From Alicyclobacillus fructus (GTDB lineage: Bacteria; Bacillota; Bacilli; Alicyclobacillales; Alicyclobacillaceae), in contig NZ_JAFMTY010000025.1 of NCBI RefSeq assembly GCF_017329605.1, positions 1 through 51,104 on the forward strand: 51,104 nucleotides of DNA. The letters are read 5' to 3'. Numbering within the stretch: position 1 is the first letter of the stretch; each line of letters begins with the position of its first letter. Below are positions 42,317 through 49,250 of the stretch, in pieces. The notes beneath the pieces are model-generated. The model searched no databases and was not told the origin of the DNA. It worked only from the letters and a program-made list of their open reading frames with translations. The translations under genes and the position numbers were made by a program.

Positions 42317-43468
42317 CTAGCAGCCCAAGGCTGCCCCGCCAGAGGGATCTCCACAGGCGTCACTTCCCGCGGAACTCGCGGTACCGATTCTCAAAAGATT
42401 TTTCGCTGCGTTGATGTCGCGGTCATGCCGCGTGCGGCACACCGGGCACGTCCACGCCCGCACCGACCATGGCAACTCGCTCATCACGTGCCCGCACGCC
42501 GAACACGTCTTGCTACTCGCGTAAAACCGCGGCGCCACGATGAGTTCCGAACCATACCACGCGCACTTGTACGTCAGCATCCGCCGAAACCCACCAAAAC
42601 CCATGTCCGAAATGGCTCGCGCCAACGCTCGATTTTGCATCATGCCTCGCACATGCAGGTCTTCCACGACAATCGCTCGCTTGGTTTTCGCAAGCTCCGT
42701 CGTCACCTGGTGCAAAAAGTCTTGTCGGATGTTGCGGATCTTCCGGTGCAGCCGAGCAAGCGCCAACGCCGACTTGCGCCGGTTTCGCGAGCCGGGTTTC
42801 TTTCGGCTATGCCGCCTCGACAGCCGCTTTAAGCGGCGAAGGTATCGGCGTAACGGCTTTGGCGCCTCGATTTTCGTCCCGTCGGATAACGTTACAAACC
42901 ACGAAACCCCCAAATCCACACCCACCGGCTCGCCCGAAGGCGGCACAGGGTCGGGAATCTCCGTTTCTACTGCCAAACTCACATACCATCGATCCGCCTC
43001 CCGCTTGACCGTCGCCGACAAGATTCGGCCTTCGACACGCGGTTTCTCCTTCAGCCGAATCCGCCCGAGCCGAGGCAGTTGTACGGCGTTGTCCAAGACG
43101 CGAATCGAACCCGTCAGGCGAAACGAATCGTCACGCCCTTTTTTCTTGAACCGAGGGAATCCGACCTTGCGCCCTTCCTTCAACCCGCGAAAAAAGTGTT
43201 GAAACGCGCGATCCAAGTCCCGCAGCGCTTCCTGAGGAGCGCACTTGGAGACCTCATACATCCACGGGAAGTCGGTTTTCTTCAGGCGGTTGAGTTCCCG
43301 GTGCTGTTCGATGGCGTTCGTGCTTTGCCCCGTCTTCTCATAGAGCGCGATGCGTCGGGCAAGCCCCCAATTGTACGCAAATCGGGCTGCACCTGCGTGC
43401 TTCGCAAGCAGGACCCGTTGCATCCGATTCGGCGCCAACTCATACCGATACGCCCGATGAATCTTCAC
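42317..43468 (-). CDS. tnpB: TnpB RNA-guided nuclease of IS607-type element
   Basis: The 383-residue protein starts KIHRAYRYELAPNRMQRVLL. It keeps all RuvC residues: Asp185 in VGVDLGVSW, Glu269 in IVVEDLHVRG and Asp351 in HDRDINAAKNLLR, plus the zinc finger Cys322/Cys325 and Cys341/Cys344. TnpB proteins cut DNA next to a short motif using an RNA from the element's right end. I chose GTG 43468, which reads the typical KIHRAYRYEL start and overlaps the tnpA remnant as tnpA-tnpB pairs do. It looks intact although tnpA is dead. Confidence 0.92.
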   Translation of the reverse strand: MKIHRAYRYELAPNRMQRVLLAKHAGAARFAYNWGLARRIALYEKTGQSTNAIEQHRELNRLKKTDFPWMYEVSKCAPQEALRDLDRAFQHFFRGLKEGRKVGFPRFKKKGRDDSFRLTGSIRVLDNAVQLPRLGRIRLKEKPRVEGRILSATVKREADRWYVSLAVETEIPDPVPPSGEPVGVDLGVSWFVTLSDGTKIEAPKPLRRYLRRLKRLSRRHSRKKPGSRNRRKSALALARLHRKIRNIRQDFLHQVTTELAKTKRAIVVEDLHVRGMMQNRALARAISDMGFGGFRRMLTYKCAWYGSELIVAPRFYASSKTCSACGHVMSELPWSVRAWTCPVCRTRHDRDINAAKNLLRIGTASSAGSDACGDPSGGAALGC

Positions 43469-43801
43469 GCTCGAGAACCTCCAAAGCGCGCTTGGCGCGG
43501 TGACGAGCGGAACGCCGCCCGTACAACCGCGCACAGAACCGCCTTGACCACGACAAGCCTCTGTTCCATTGCAAATTCCATGAGCCGTGCGATTTGGCGA
43601 TCCAAATCGGCTTTTCGGTCGGCGTTTGACACGCGCGCATACAAGGCCACGGCATTCGTCGTAGAGAGCTCGGCTTCGTGGACGAGGATGGTGCCCGAAG
43701 GGGTTTGGTCAAAAGGCAGCGGGCATCCGGCCTTCTTTTACCCAACGCCAGGCGGTTTTGTACGAGATTCCATTCTTTCTTGCCCAATCACTGAGTTTGA
43801 T
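43440..43801 (-). pseudogene. IS607 serine recombinase TnpA, deleted and frameshifted
   Basis: Three pieces in different frames are readable. First, KLSDWARKNGISYKTAWRWV with an ATC where the start codon should be, running to GRMPAAF-stop. Then, after a +1 shift, FDQTPSGTILVHEAELSTTN and ALYARVSNADRKADLDRQIA, the catalytic-domain start with the nucleophile Ser in ARVS. After VVVKAV an internal deletion, by comparison with remembered family members about 90 codons, jumps to FCARLYGRRSARHRAKRALE, the true C-terminus. The element cannot move by its own TnpA. Confidence 0.85.
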
Positions 43802-43860
43802 AGAATAGAATACATCCAATATGCACAATTATCCATCATTCAATGAGCAGTTCTCAACCC

Positions 43861-43946
43861 TCCGACGGCTCGATCATCCGCACCACGGCTTTGCCGATGG
43901 TCGACCTGCCCGATCCCGACTCGCCGACGAGCGACAACACCTCGCC
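43861..43946 (-). pseudogene. ABC ATPase 5' fragment with altered Walker A
   Basis: The frame [20 protein letters not shown], then VVRMIEPSE, is the Walker A region of an OppF-type ATPase whose remainder lies at 41501-42257 beyond the IS607 element. The Walker lysine is Arg (GSGRST instead of GSGKST). The roughly 35-40 residues that normally precede it are missing: an in-frame TAG lies immediately upstream, and the sequence before that belongs to a lipoprotein gene. Confidence 0.8.
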
Positions 43947-44100
43947 CTAAGACCGCGCTGGGCGTTTCATCTTTTTGCACCTGACGCCGGAGTCGCCTTC
44001 TGATTGGGGCCCTTGAGTTGGCGTGCCACAGCCCGCCGAGCTCATGACGGCGACACCCACGGCAGCTGCCACTCCCTTGCTTTCGCTTCGCTCGTCCCAT
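43947..44100 (-). pseudogene. Remnant of a solute-binding lipoprotein signal peptide
   Basis: From ATG 44100 (GAGGGG 9 nt upstream) the frame reads MGRAKRKQG; a shift then gives VAAAVGVAVMSSAGCGTPTQ, a basic n-region, hydrophobic core and SAGC lipobox. A further shift gives NQKATPASGAK, a typical lipoprotein linker. So the gene has at least two frameshifts and is fused after about 45 codons to the ATPase fragment. The rest of the binding protein, the permeases and probably a second ATPase are deleted. Confidence 0.6.
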
Positions 44101-44137
44101 GCATGCGTTCCCCTCATCAAGCCATGTCAATGATCGT

Positions 44138-44153
44138 TCGAAATCGATTTCGA
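44138..44153. promoter_or_regulatory. LacI-type operator O1, perfect 16-bp palindrome
   Basis: TCGAAATCGATTTCGA is its own reverse complement. It lies in the leader between promoter and lipoprotein remnant. Two related sites lie 70 and about 160 bp further up. Confidence 0.7.
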
Positions 44154-44207
44154 TCCTGACGCACGGCAACCATTACAAGACAGACCCACACGACCGCAAC
44201 ACTGCTC

Positions 44208-44223
44208 TCGAAATCGATCCCAG
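44208..44223. promoter_or_regulatory. LacI-type operator O2 (half conserved)
   Basis: TCGAAATCGATCCCAG keeps the left half and centre of O1. It overlaps the predicted transcription start. Confidence 0.55.
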
Positions 44224-44228
44224 TGGAT

Positions 44229-44257
44229 TGTATAACGCTTTCATTCCTATTTTGCCA
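44229..44257 (-). promoter_or_regulatory. Promoter of the broken importer-bglA operon
   Basis: Minus strand TGGCAA (44252-44257), 17-nt spacer, TATACA (44229-44234). The -35 is weak, as expected for a regulated promoter. O2 lies at the start site, O3 upstream, a cre-like site just above the -35. Confidence 0.5.
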
Positions 44258-44262
44258 CGCCA

Positions 44263-44278
44263 ATGAAAGCGAATGCAA
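44263..44278. promoter_or_regulatory. cre-like CcpA site
   Basis: ATGAAAGCGAATGCAA fits the WTGNAARCGNWWWCAW consensus at 15 of 16 positions and sits just upstream of the -35, as expected for catabolite repression of a sugar operon. Confidence 0.55.
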
Positions 44279-44298
44279 GAGGAAGACTTGCATCTATA

Positions 44299-44314
44299 TC
44301 GAAATCGATTACCG
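44299..44314. promoter_or_regulatory. LacI-type operator O3
   Basis: TCGAAATCGATTACCG shares TCGAAATCGATT with O1. With O2 and O1 it brackets the promoter, an arrangement suited to DNA looping. Confidence 0.6.
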
Positions 44315-44344
44315 ACATGTCACGAGGGAGCCGCCCTCGTGAAA

Positions 44345-44761
44345 TCACCCAGACCGATACCGAACCAGCGCCTGCTGCAAGGTTCGGAGCGAGGCCCGGA
44401 GCTCGCTGTACGCCTTGGCTGGCGCGCCTTCCCCGGTATACGCGTCCCACAACGCCACGACCTGCTGCGCATCCGCGAACAACTGCCCATTCGGCGACGA
44501 AGGCGATGCGCTGCTTCCCAAGGCCTCAACGGACTCGAGCTGTGTGTCAAAGCTCTCATTTCGGTTGGCTGCAAGGGCCCGTTCCACGCCGTTGTAAATC
44601 GCGTTGCAGACCGCGTAAAGCTTGGGATCCACGCTGGAATGATTCTGCACCAGCGAATGGGCTTGCGGATCGCCCGAGTCTGACGCACGCTGAGGCGTGC
44701 CACACCCTGCGACCAAGGTGAAACCAATCGCAGCGCACGCGATGACCCATCCACGCTTCAC
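44345..44761 (-). CDS. Small lipoprotein, unknown
   Basis: The 138-residue protein has a lipoprotein signal (KRGWVIACAAIGFTLVAGC, cleavage before the lipobox Cys) and a mostly helical mature part (YAVCNAIYNGVERALAANRN, FADAQQVVALWDAYTGEG, ELRASLRTLQQALVRYRSG). GTG 44761 follows GGAGGAGGG. No family recognised. It is upstream of, but not clearly cotranscribed with, the broken importer. Confidence 0.7.
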   Translation of the reverse strand: MKRGWVIACAAIGFTLVAGCGTPQRASDSGDPQAHSLVQNHSSVDPKLYAVCNAIYNGVERALAANRNESFDTQLESVEALGSSASPSSPNGQLFADAQQVVALWDAYTGEGAPAKAYSELRASLRTLQQALVRYRSG

Positions 44762-44851
44762 AGCGCTCCCTCCTCCCCACACAACCCTCTCAAGTCAAAA
44801 CCGCCGGCCCGCACAAGCGGGACCGACGGCTCCGAAGCGTACAGCCGCACA

Positions 44852-45091
44852 TCAGCGATTGCGGAAGAAGTTCCGGTTTTTCTCGATGAACTCCTTCTCA
44901 TCCTCGGGGACGAATTCCTCCTGATAAATGGCGTTGACCGGGCAGACCGGCTCGCAAGCCGCGCAGTCAATGCACAAATCGGGGTCAATATAGTACTGAT
45001 CCGGACCCTCGTGGATGGCGTCCACCGGGCACGTCTCCACGCAGTCCGCGGCCTTTTCCCCAATGCAAGGCGACGTGATGACAAACGGCAT
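44852..45091 (-). CDS. fdx: 7Fe-type bacterial ferredoxin
   Basis: The 79-residue protein starts MPFVITSPCIGEKAADCVET. Its first motif CX7CX3CP is that of a [3Fe-4S]/[4Fe-4S] ferredoxin, and the second, CIDCAACEPVCPVNAIY, binds [4Fe-4S]. The acidic helical C-terminal tail (EFVPEDEKEFIEKNRNFF) matches Bacillus/Alicyclobacillus ferredoxins. Cytoplasmic electron carrier. GGGAGG lies before the ATG. Single-gene unit. Confidence 0.93.
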   Translation of the reverse strand: MPFVITSPCIGEKAADCVETCPVDAIHEGPDQYYIDPDLCIDCAACEPVCPVNAIYQEEFVPEDEKEFIEKNRNFFRNR

Positions 45092-45392
45092 TCGCGTGAG
45101 CCTCCCTTGAAACCTTATCGTAGATGATGTCCTCGTTACAGATATACACCAAATCTATAGGAAAACTCAAACGAAAGTTTTTCAAAATCGCGTCTTTTTG
45201 CGTATGAAATTGCGCGCGAAGCCTTGATTGATGCAGTGTGATGCAGGTTGATGGTCTTTATTCTATCACGACTCGCGGCGCATCAGGCACGAGAATCGCC
45301 ATGTGAATGACAAGGTGTCGAATTCACGATGGGTCTTCCAATACACGTCGAAGCGCGGGCACGAAGCACGGCCCGCGGACATGGAACATCCT
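45092..45392. other. Intergenic region upstream of the ferredoxin
   Basis: No coding frame is supported here. It should hold the ferredoxin promoter; minus-strand TTGAGT and TATATC with an 18-nt spacer (about 45130-45160) is a weak candidate. The stretch is noticeably A/T-richer than the flanking genes. Confidence 0.4.
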
Positions 45393-45420
45393 AAAAAGGC
45401 GCCGCCTCCGACGAGGCGGC
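45393..45420 (-). terminator. Intrinsic terminator not attached to any protein gene
   Basis: GCCGCCTC-CGAC-GAGGCGGC stem-loop followed by GCCTTTTT on the minus strand. It defines the 3' end of the candidate small RNA. Confidence 0.75.
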
Positions 45421-45469
45421 AAGCGCGGATTGGGGTTCATGCACGAACCGCTTGGCACAGGTCCAGCGC
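45393..45469 (-). ncRNA. Candidate small RNA of about 77 nt
   Basis: On the minus strand an extended -10 TGCTACAGT (-10 hexamer at 45476-45481) is followed by a GGTTC/GAACC hairpin (45434-45449) and then a classical terminator: 8-bp GC stem (45401-45408 with 45413-45420), CGAC loop and TTTTT (45397-45393). No gene on this strand reads into the terminator, because pstB and phoU run the other way. No coding frame fits. The -35 is weak. Confidence 0.45.
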
Positions 45470-45668
45470 ACCTTGACTGTAGCACGCAAACGTAAACCGC
45501 ATGTGACACCGCTGTGAAGAGGATGTTGAAAGATGTTGAAGGAATCGGAGGCACTCGAGCGACCTTGTCGACACGCATTGTCACAAGTTCGACACATGTC
45601 CGCCCCCCTGAGCCGTCGCGATCGAGCAGATTTTCAGTAGACTAGGGCTTGTCATGATTCACATGTGC

Positions 45669-45713
45669 ACACAAGAGCCACGCCGCGGTCACGCCGTGGC
45701 TTTTGTGTTGTTT
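45669..45713 (+). terminator. Terminator-like hairpin upstream of the Pho promoter
   Basis: ACACAAGAGCCACG (45669-45682) pairs with the segment ending TTTTGTGT (45695-45708) with one G-T wobble, followed by TGTTT. It reads on the plus strand, yet no gene lies just upstream; it may insulate pstB or end a short transcript. Confidence 0.5.
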
Positions 45714-45724
45714 CCCCACAAAAA

Positions 45725-45752
45725 TCTACACAAACCTCACACGTCCTTAACA
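45725..45752 (+). promoter_or_regulatory. PhoP box, three hexamers at 11-bp period
   Basis: TCTACA (45725), CTCACA (45736) and TTAACA (45747) recur exactly every 11 bp, as PhoP-P direct repeats do. A TATTGT -10-like hexamer follows at 45762-45767. Downstream are pstB and phoU, the expected targets. Confidence 0.65.
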
Positions 45753-45838
45753 TTCACCCGGTATTGTGTTCTGCGGAATCTTGCATGTCTCTGGGATAGA
45801 GAAATGAGCAATGGCATAGGATTGGGAGGAGACAAGTC

Positions 45839-46591
45839 GTGGGTAAATCCATGACCGTTCGCCGCTTGAACGCGTGGTACGGCGCACACCAAGTGTTGTA
45901 CGACATTGATATGGACATCGAGGAAAATCGCGTGACCGCCATTATCGGTCCTTCCGGCTGCGGCAAATCGACGTTTATTCGGTGCCTGAACCGTATGCAT
46001 GAAACCCATCCCCAGGCTCGTGTCCAGGGCGACATCCGTCTGGCGGACGAGTCGCTGTTTGATCTCGATCCCGTCGACGTTCGGCGGATGGTAGGAATGG
46101 TCTTTCAAAAACCCAACCCGTTCCCCACGATGTCCATCTTCGACAACATCGCCATCGGGTTGAAGTTGGCGGGTATTCGCAAGGGGAGCGAGCTTCGAGA
46201 GCGTGTGGAGCGGGCGCTCCGAATGGCGGCGCTGTGGGATGAGGTGAAAGATCGCCTCGCCAAGCCAGCGACGGCGCTCTCGGGCGGCCAGCAACAGCGT
46301 TTGTGCATCGCTCGCGCGATTGCCGTGGAACCGGAAGTATTGCTGATGGACGAGCCTGCTTCTGCGCTCGACCCCATATCCACCATGCGCATCGAAGAGC
46401 TGATTGAAGAGATCAAGCAGACGTACACCATCGTGATTGTGACACACAATATGCAACAGGCGGCGCGCATCGCCGACAAGACGGCGTTTTTCTACGAAGG
46501 TCGTCTGATCGAAATGGACGACACTTCACAAATGTTTACCAAACCGAGGGATCGTCGGACCGAGGACTATATCACCGGCCGATTTGGTTGA
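45839..46591 (+). CDS. pstB: Phosphate ABC transporter ATP-binding protein
   Basis: The 250-residue ATPase has Walker [21 protein letters not shown], the PstB-specific [20 protein letters not shown], signature [20 protein letters not shown] and Walker [16 protein letters not shown]. It powers high-affinity phosphate import through PstCA. GTG 45839 lies 7 nt after GGGAGGAG. The usual pstS, pstC and pstA genes are not beside it. phoU follows 41 bp later. Confidence 0.95.
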   Translation: MGKSMTVRRLNAWYGAHQVLYDIDMDIEENRVTAIIGPSGCGKSTFIRCLNRMHETHPQARVQGDIRLADESLFDLDPVDVRRMVGMVFQKPNPFPTMSIFDNIAIGLKLAGIRKGSELRERVERALRMAALWDEVKDRLAKPATALSGGQQQRLCIARAIAVEPEVLLMDEPASALDPISTMRIEELIEEIKQTYTIVIVTHNMQQAARIADKTAFFYEGRLIEMDDTSQMFTKPRDRRTEDYITGRFG

Positions 46592-46632
46592 GAACCTTGG
46601 AGTCTGAGATCTGAAACGAAGGGACGAGCCGT

Positions 46633-47289
46633 ATGCATCAGCGACAAAACTTTGACATTGCGCTCAAGGAACTGAAGTTGAAACTGTTACACATGGGCGG
46701 CGACGTCCAGGAATCCATCCGTCACGCTGTCGCGGCGGTGCTCAAGCATGATGAATCCCTCGCTCGGCGCGTGATAGAGCGGGACCACGAAATCAACCGG
46801 CAGGATCACGAAATCGAAGACCTATGCATTCGCCTCATCGCCACACAGCAGCCGGTGGCTGGCGACCTTCGTCGGATCGTCGCAGGCATGCGGCTCGCCG
46901 TCGACCTGGAACGCATGGGCGATCTCGCCGTGGATCTCGCAAAAACCGCCCTGCGGCTCAGCTCGCCTCCAGCGACGCATTCCGCCCGGCGTCTGCAGAG
47001 CATGGCCGAAGCGGTCGACAACATGGTTTCTGAGGGCCTGAACGCCTACGTCAACAGCGACGCGGAGGCCGCGCGCCGATTGGCACAGATGGACGACGGA
47101 GTCGATCGCGACTATCGCTTTCTCGTGGAAGAACTGTTCTCCGATGGATTGGACGCGGGCAGCTCGCCTCAGGAGCGCATGCTGATTGCGTTTTGCGGCC
47201 GCTATCTCGAACGAATTGGCGATCACGTCACCAATATTGGCGAAAGCGTACTCTACATCCTGACGGGAGAACGGTCCGACCTGAATTGA
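46633..47289 (+). CDS. phoU: Phosphate signalling protein PhoU
   Basis: The 218-residue all-helical protein has two PhoU repeats with the metal-binding motifs: VIERDHEINRQDHEIEDLCI, LRRIVAGMRLAVDLERMGDL and, in the second half, RYLERIGDHVTNIGESVLYI. It links the Pst transporter to the PhoR sensor and restrains phosphate import. It forms an operon with pstB. ATG 46633 follows a GGGACGAG-type site. Confidence 0.95.
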   Translation: MHQRQNFDIALKELKLKLLHMGGDVQESIRHAVAAVLKHDESLARRVIERDHEINRQDHEIEDLCIRLIATQQPVAGDLRRIVAGMRLAVDLERMGDLAVDLAKTALRLSSPPATHSARRLQSMAEAVDNMVSEGLNAYVNSDAEAARRLAQMDDGVDRDYRFLVEELFSDGLDAGSSPQERMLIAFCGRYLERIGDHVTNIGESVLYILTGERSDLN

Positions 47290-47420
47290 CGTCGACACCC
47301 GTCGACGATTCCCGAGAAACTTGTGACATAACCGTCAAAGACGGACGCGGATGCTCCGTCTCCAAGGTCTTCGCACATGGTAGACTGGAAGCAGATGACC
47401 ATGGCTAGGAGGGTGTTGTG

Positions 47421-47561
47421 GTGGAAATGAAGAAGGCCGCGCAAGATCCCGTCCAGCGCCTGTTGACGTTCGTCCGCTATGTTGAAAAAGCCGCTTTTGT
47501 TCTGTCTGCGGTCATCCTGGCCGGCACGGCCGGCTATGTGACGATACACGCTGTCTCGTGA
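47421..47561 (+). CDS. 46-residue single-helix membrane peptide
   Basis: The peptide starts VEMKKAAQDPVQRLLTFVRY with an amphipathic N-terminus, then one membrane helix (AAFVLSAVILAGTAGYVTI). GTG 47421 lies 7 nt after AGGAGGG; GTG 47418 and ATG 47427 are alternatives. It stands between phoU and a bidirectional terminator. Function unknown. Confidence 0.55.
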   Translation: MEMKKAAQDPVQRLLTFVRYVEKAAFVLSAVILAGTAGYVTIHAVS

Positions 47562-47596
47562 CGCCGTGTCCTAGCTATCACTCCGCTTAAAAAAGA

Positions 47597-47621
47597 GGGA
47601 GCGCGGATGTTCCGCGCTCCC
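47597..47621. terminator. Bidirectional terminator
   Basis: GGGAGCGCGGA (47597-47607) pairs perfectly with 47611-47621 around TGT. The plus side is followed by TTTC, the minus side by a T-run (TCTTTTTTAA), so it best serves the NlpC gene. Confidence 0.8.
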
Positions 47622-47631
47622 TTTCATTGCT

Positions 47632-48525
47632 TCATCCGTTCTGCCCGATGACGCGGCGCGCGCCGATGTAGTGGCTCGCCCAGTAAGGATCCGATAGGCT
47701 GTCGATCTCGACGGACGTGCTCGCCGCATTAATAAATTGCCCATTCCCAAGGTAGATCCCGTCGTGCGACGGGCCGCTTCCATATGTATCAAAAAACACG
47801 ATATCTCCCGGTTCCAACTCGCTTTCCGAAACTGGCACACCGGCCTCGTACTGCGCGTAACTCGTCCGCGGCAACTGAATGTAGAAGTGGGCGAAGACGT
47901 ACTGAATCAATCCTGAGCAATCAAAAGCGGAAGGACCACTCGCTCCCCATTCGTATGGGTCACCGAGAAAGGTCCGCGCATAGTCTGCAACGGCAAACCC
48001 AAGAGCGCTCTGCGCGAGGGTCGCGTTCGAGGCTCCGGGAGCGCTTCCGCGGCTCGACAGCGATGACAACTTGGAAGCGGAATGGACCGCCGACGCCGCC
48101 TGTGAACTCGAAACGCGCAGCGTTTCACCGGGATGAATCGTACTGGAGGATGAGAGACCGTTCCACGCCTCAAGTTGAGCCATGCTGACGTGGAATTTCG
48201 CACTGATGGACCACAGAGAATCGCCCGGTTGGACGACGTACGTGGTAGCTCCCGGGCGCGAGGCGGAAGATGAGGAGGAAGCACCCGCGCTGGAGGATGT
48301 GGACGACACCACAAGAATCTGCCCCGGGTGAATGACCGTAGACGATAGGTGATTCCATTCCTCGAGATCACGCACCGTCACGTGGTATTTTGCGGCGATG
48401 CCGTAGAGGCTATCACCAGCGCGCACGGTGTACGTCGTGGACGAGGCCAACGCCGTGGCCGATGAGAAGGATAATCCCAAGCATGCGACAAAACAGCCTA
48501 CGCCTGCTGCGATCTGAGAGCGCAC
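47632..48525 (-). CDS. LysM-NlpC/P60 peptidoglycan hydrolase
   Basis: The 297-residue secreted protein has a signal peptide (1-28, ending ATALASS), LysM 1 at 30-73 (YTVRAGDSLYGIAAKYHVTV), a Ser-rich linker, LysM 2 at 95-139 (YVVQPGDSLWSISAKFHVSM), a second linker, and an NlpC/P60 domain from about 172 with catalytic Cys203 in SAFDCSGLIQYVF and His254 in GPSHDGIYLGNGQFINAAS. It likely cleaves the D-Glu-DAP peptide bond in the wall. GTG 48525 is the start. A strong promoter precedes it. Confidence 0.93.
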   Translation of the reverse strand: MRSQIAAGVGCFVACLGLSFSSATALASSTTYTVRAGDSLYGIAAKYHVTVRDLEEWNHLSSTVIHPGQILVVSSTSSSAGASSSSSASRPGATTYVVQPGDSLWSISAKFHVSMAQLEAWNGLSSSSTIHPGETLRVSSSQAASAVHSASKLSSLSSRGSAPGASNATLAQSALGFAVADYARTFLGDPYEWGASGPSAFDCSGLIQYVFAHFYIQLPRTSYAQYEAGVPVSESELEPGDIVFFDTYGSGPSHDGIYLGNGQFINAASTSVEIDSLSDPYWASHYIGARRVIGQNG

Positions 48526-48569
48526 TCGCCAAAGCCCCTTTGCTCGACTGGTATGCTGTTTCGGGGCCT

Positions 48570-48598
48570 ATTATACCGGGCCCTCCCCAATTCGACAA
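48570..48598 (-). promoter_or_regulatory. Sigma-A promoter of the NlpC gene
   Basis: Minus strand TTGTCG (48593-48598), 17-nt spacer, TATAAT (48570-48575). Confidence 0.75.
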
Positions 48599-48767
48599 TC
48601 GTATTTTCATAGATTTGCAGACAACTTCGAACATCAGGACGATTTTTGTCTGCGAATCTCCAAGGACGTGGCTGGCCGTTCTCACCCACATCCGCCGCGA
48701 CAAGTTTCCCGAAAACCGAGAGTCCGATACAATGGTAAGAGGGTTGAAAAATGAAAGGAGTCACATC

Positions 48768-49250
48768 ATGGCGATTGACGAGAACGCATTCCGCAAGGCT
48801 CTGGCCCGGTTCGCCAGCGGCGTGACCGTCATCACGGCGGCGAAGGACGGGGCGATGGGCGGGATTACTGTCTCCGCCTTCTGCTCGCTGTCGCTGCGCC
48901 CACCGCTCGTTCTCGCGTGTATCGACGAGCGCGCCAGCATCCTCCCACTTCTTCGACAGTCCGGCGCCTTCGCTGTCAACATTTTGTCCGAGGATCAGTC
49001 TGGCCTCTCCAATCAGTTTGCAAGCAAAATGTCCGACAAGTTTCAGGGTATGCCATACGATATCGGACCGTGGGGTCAGCCGTTACTTGCAGGCGCCCAT
49101 GCGCACCTCGTCTGCACACTCGCGCACGAATGGCAAGGTGGGGACCACCGCGTGCTCGTCGGGCAAGTCGAAGCGGCGTCCGTCGACGAATCGCGCAAGC
49201 CACTCCTCTATTACACGAGTCAGTACGGCTCGTTTCATCCTCTCTCCTGA
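48768..49250 (+). CDS. Flavin reductase-like FMN-binding protein
   Basis: The 160-residue split-barrel protein starts AIDENAFRKALARFASGVTV and has GITVSAFCSLSLRPPLVLAC, FAVNILSEDQSGLSNQFASK and HRVLVGQVEAASVDE, the FMN-binding pattern of short-chain flavin reductases that feed two-component monooxygenases. No monooxygenase is adjacent. ATG 48768 has AAAGGAG at 7 nt. The last 16 nt overlap the convergent glycosyltransferase gene. Confidence 0.9.
   Translation: MAIDENAFRKALARFASGVTVITAAKDGAMGGITVSAFCSLSLRPPLVLACIDERASILPLLRQSGAFAVNILSEDQSGLSNQFASKMSDKFQGMPYDIGPWGQPLLAGAHAHLVCTLAHEWQGGDHRVLVGQVEAASVDESRKPLLYYTSQYGSFHPLS

Larger units (their letters stand above)
42258..43858 (-). mobile_element. 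IS607-type element inserted in the ABC ATPase gene
   Basis: On the minus strand the host frame reads ...IEPSEG up to GG at 43860-43859 and resumes ...GEIWVAG after GG at 42259-42258. Removing about 1.6 kb and one GG restores the ATPase motif IEPSE-GEIWVAG. Insertion at GG without other duplication, plus a serine-recombinase tnpA followed by overlapping tnpB, is the hallmark of IS607 elements. The exact edges may shift by one or two bases because of the repeated G. Confidence 0.85.

Noticed and set aside
43465-43650. 61-codon frame as an independent small serine-recombinase protein
   Set aside because: It holds only the start of the catalytic domain and is continuous with other frames of a broken IS607 tnpA, so it is a remnant.
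45324-45597. Overlapping 68- and 86-codon minus-strand frames
   Set aside because: They run through the candidate small RNA and its terminator, lack a ribosome binding site and have no protein-like composition.
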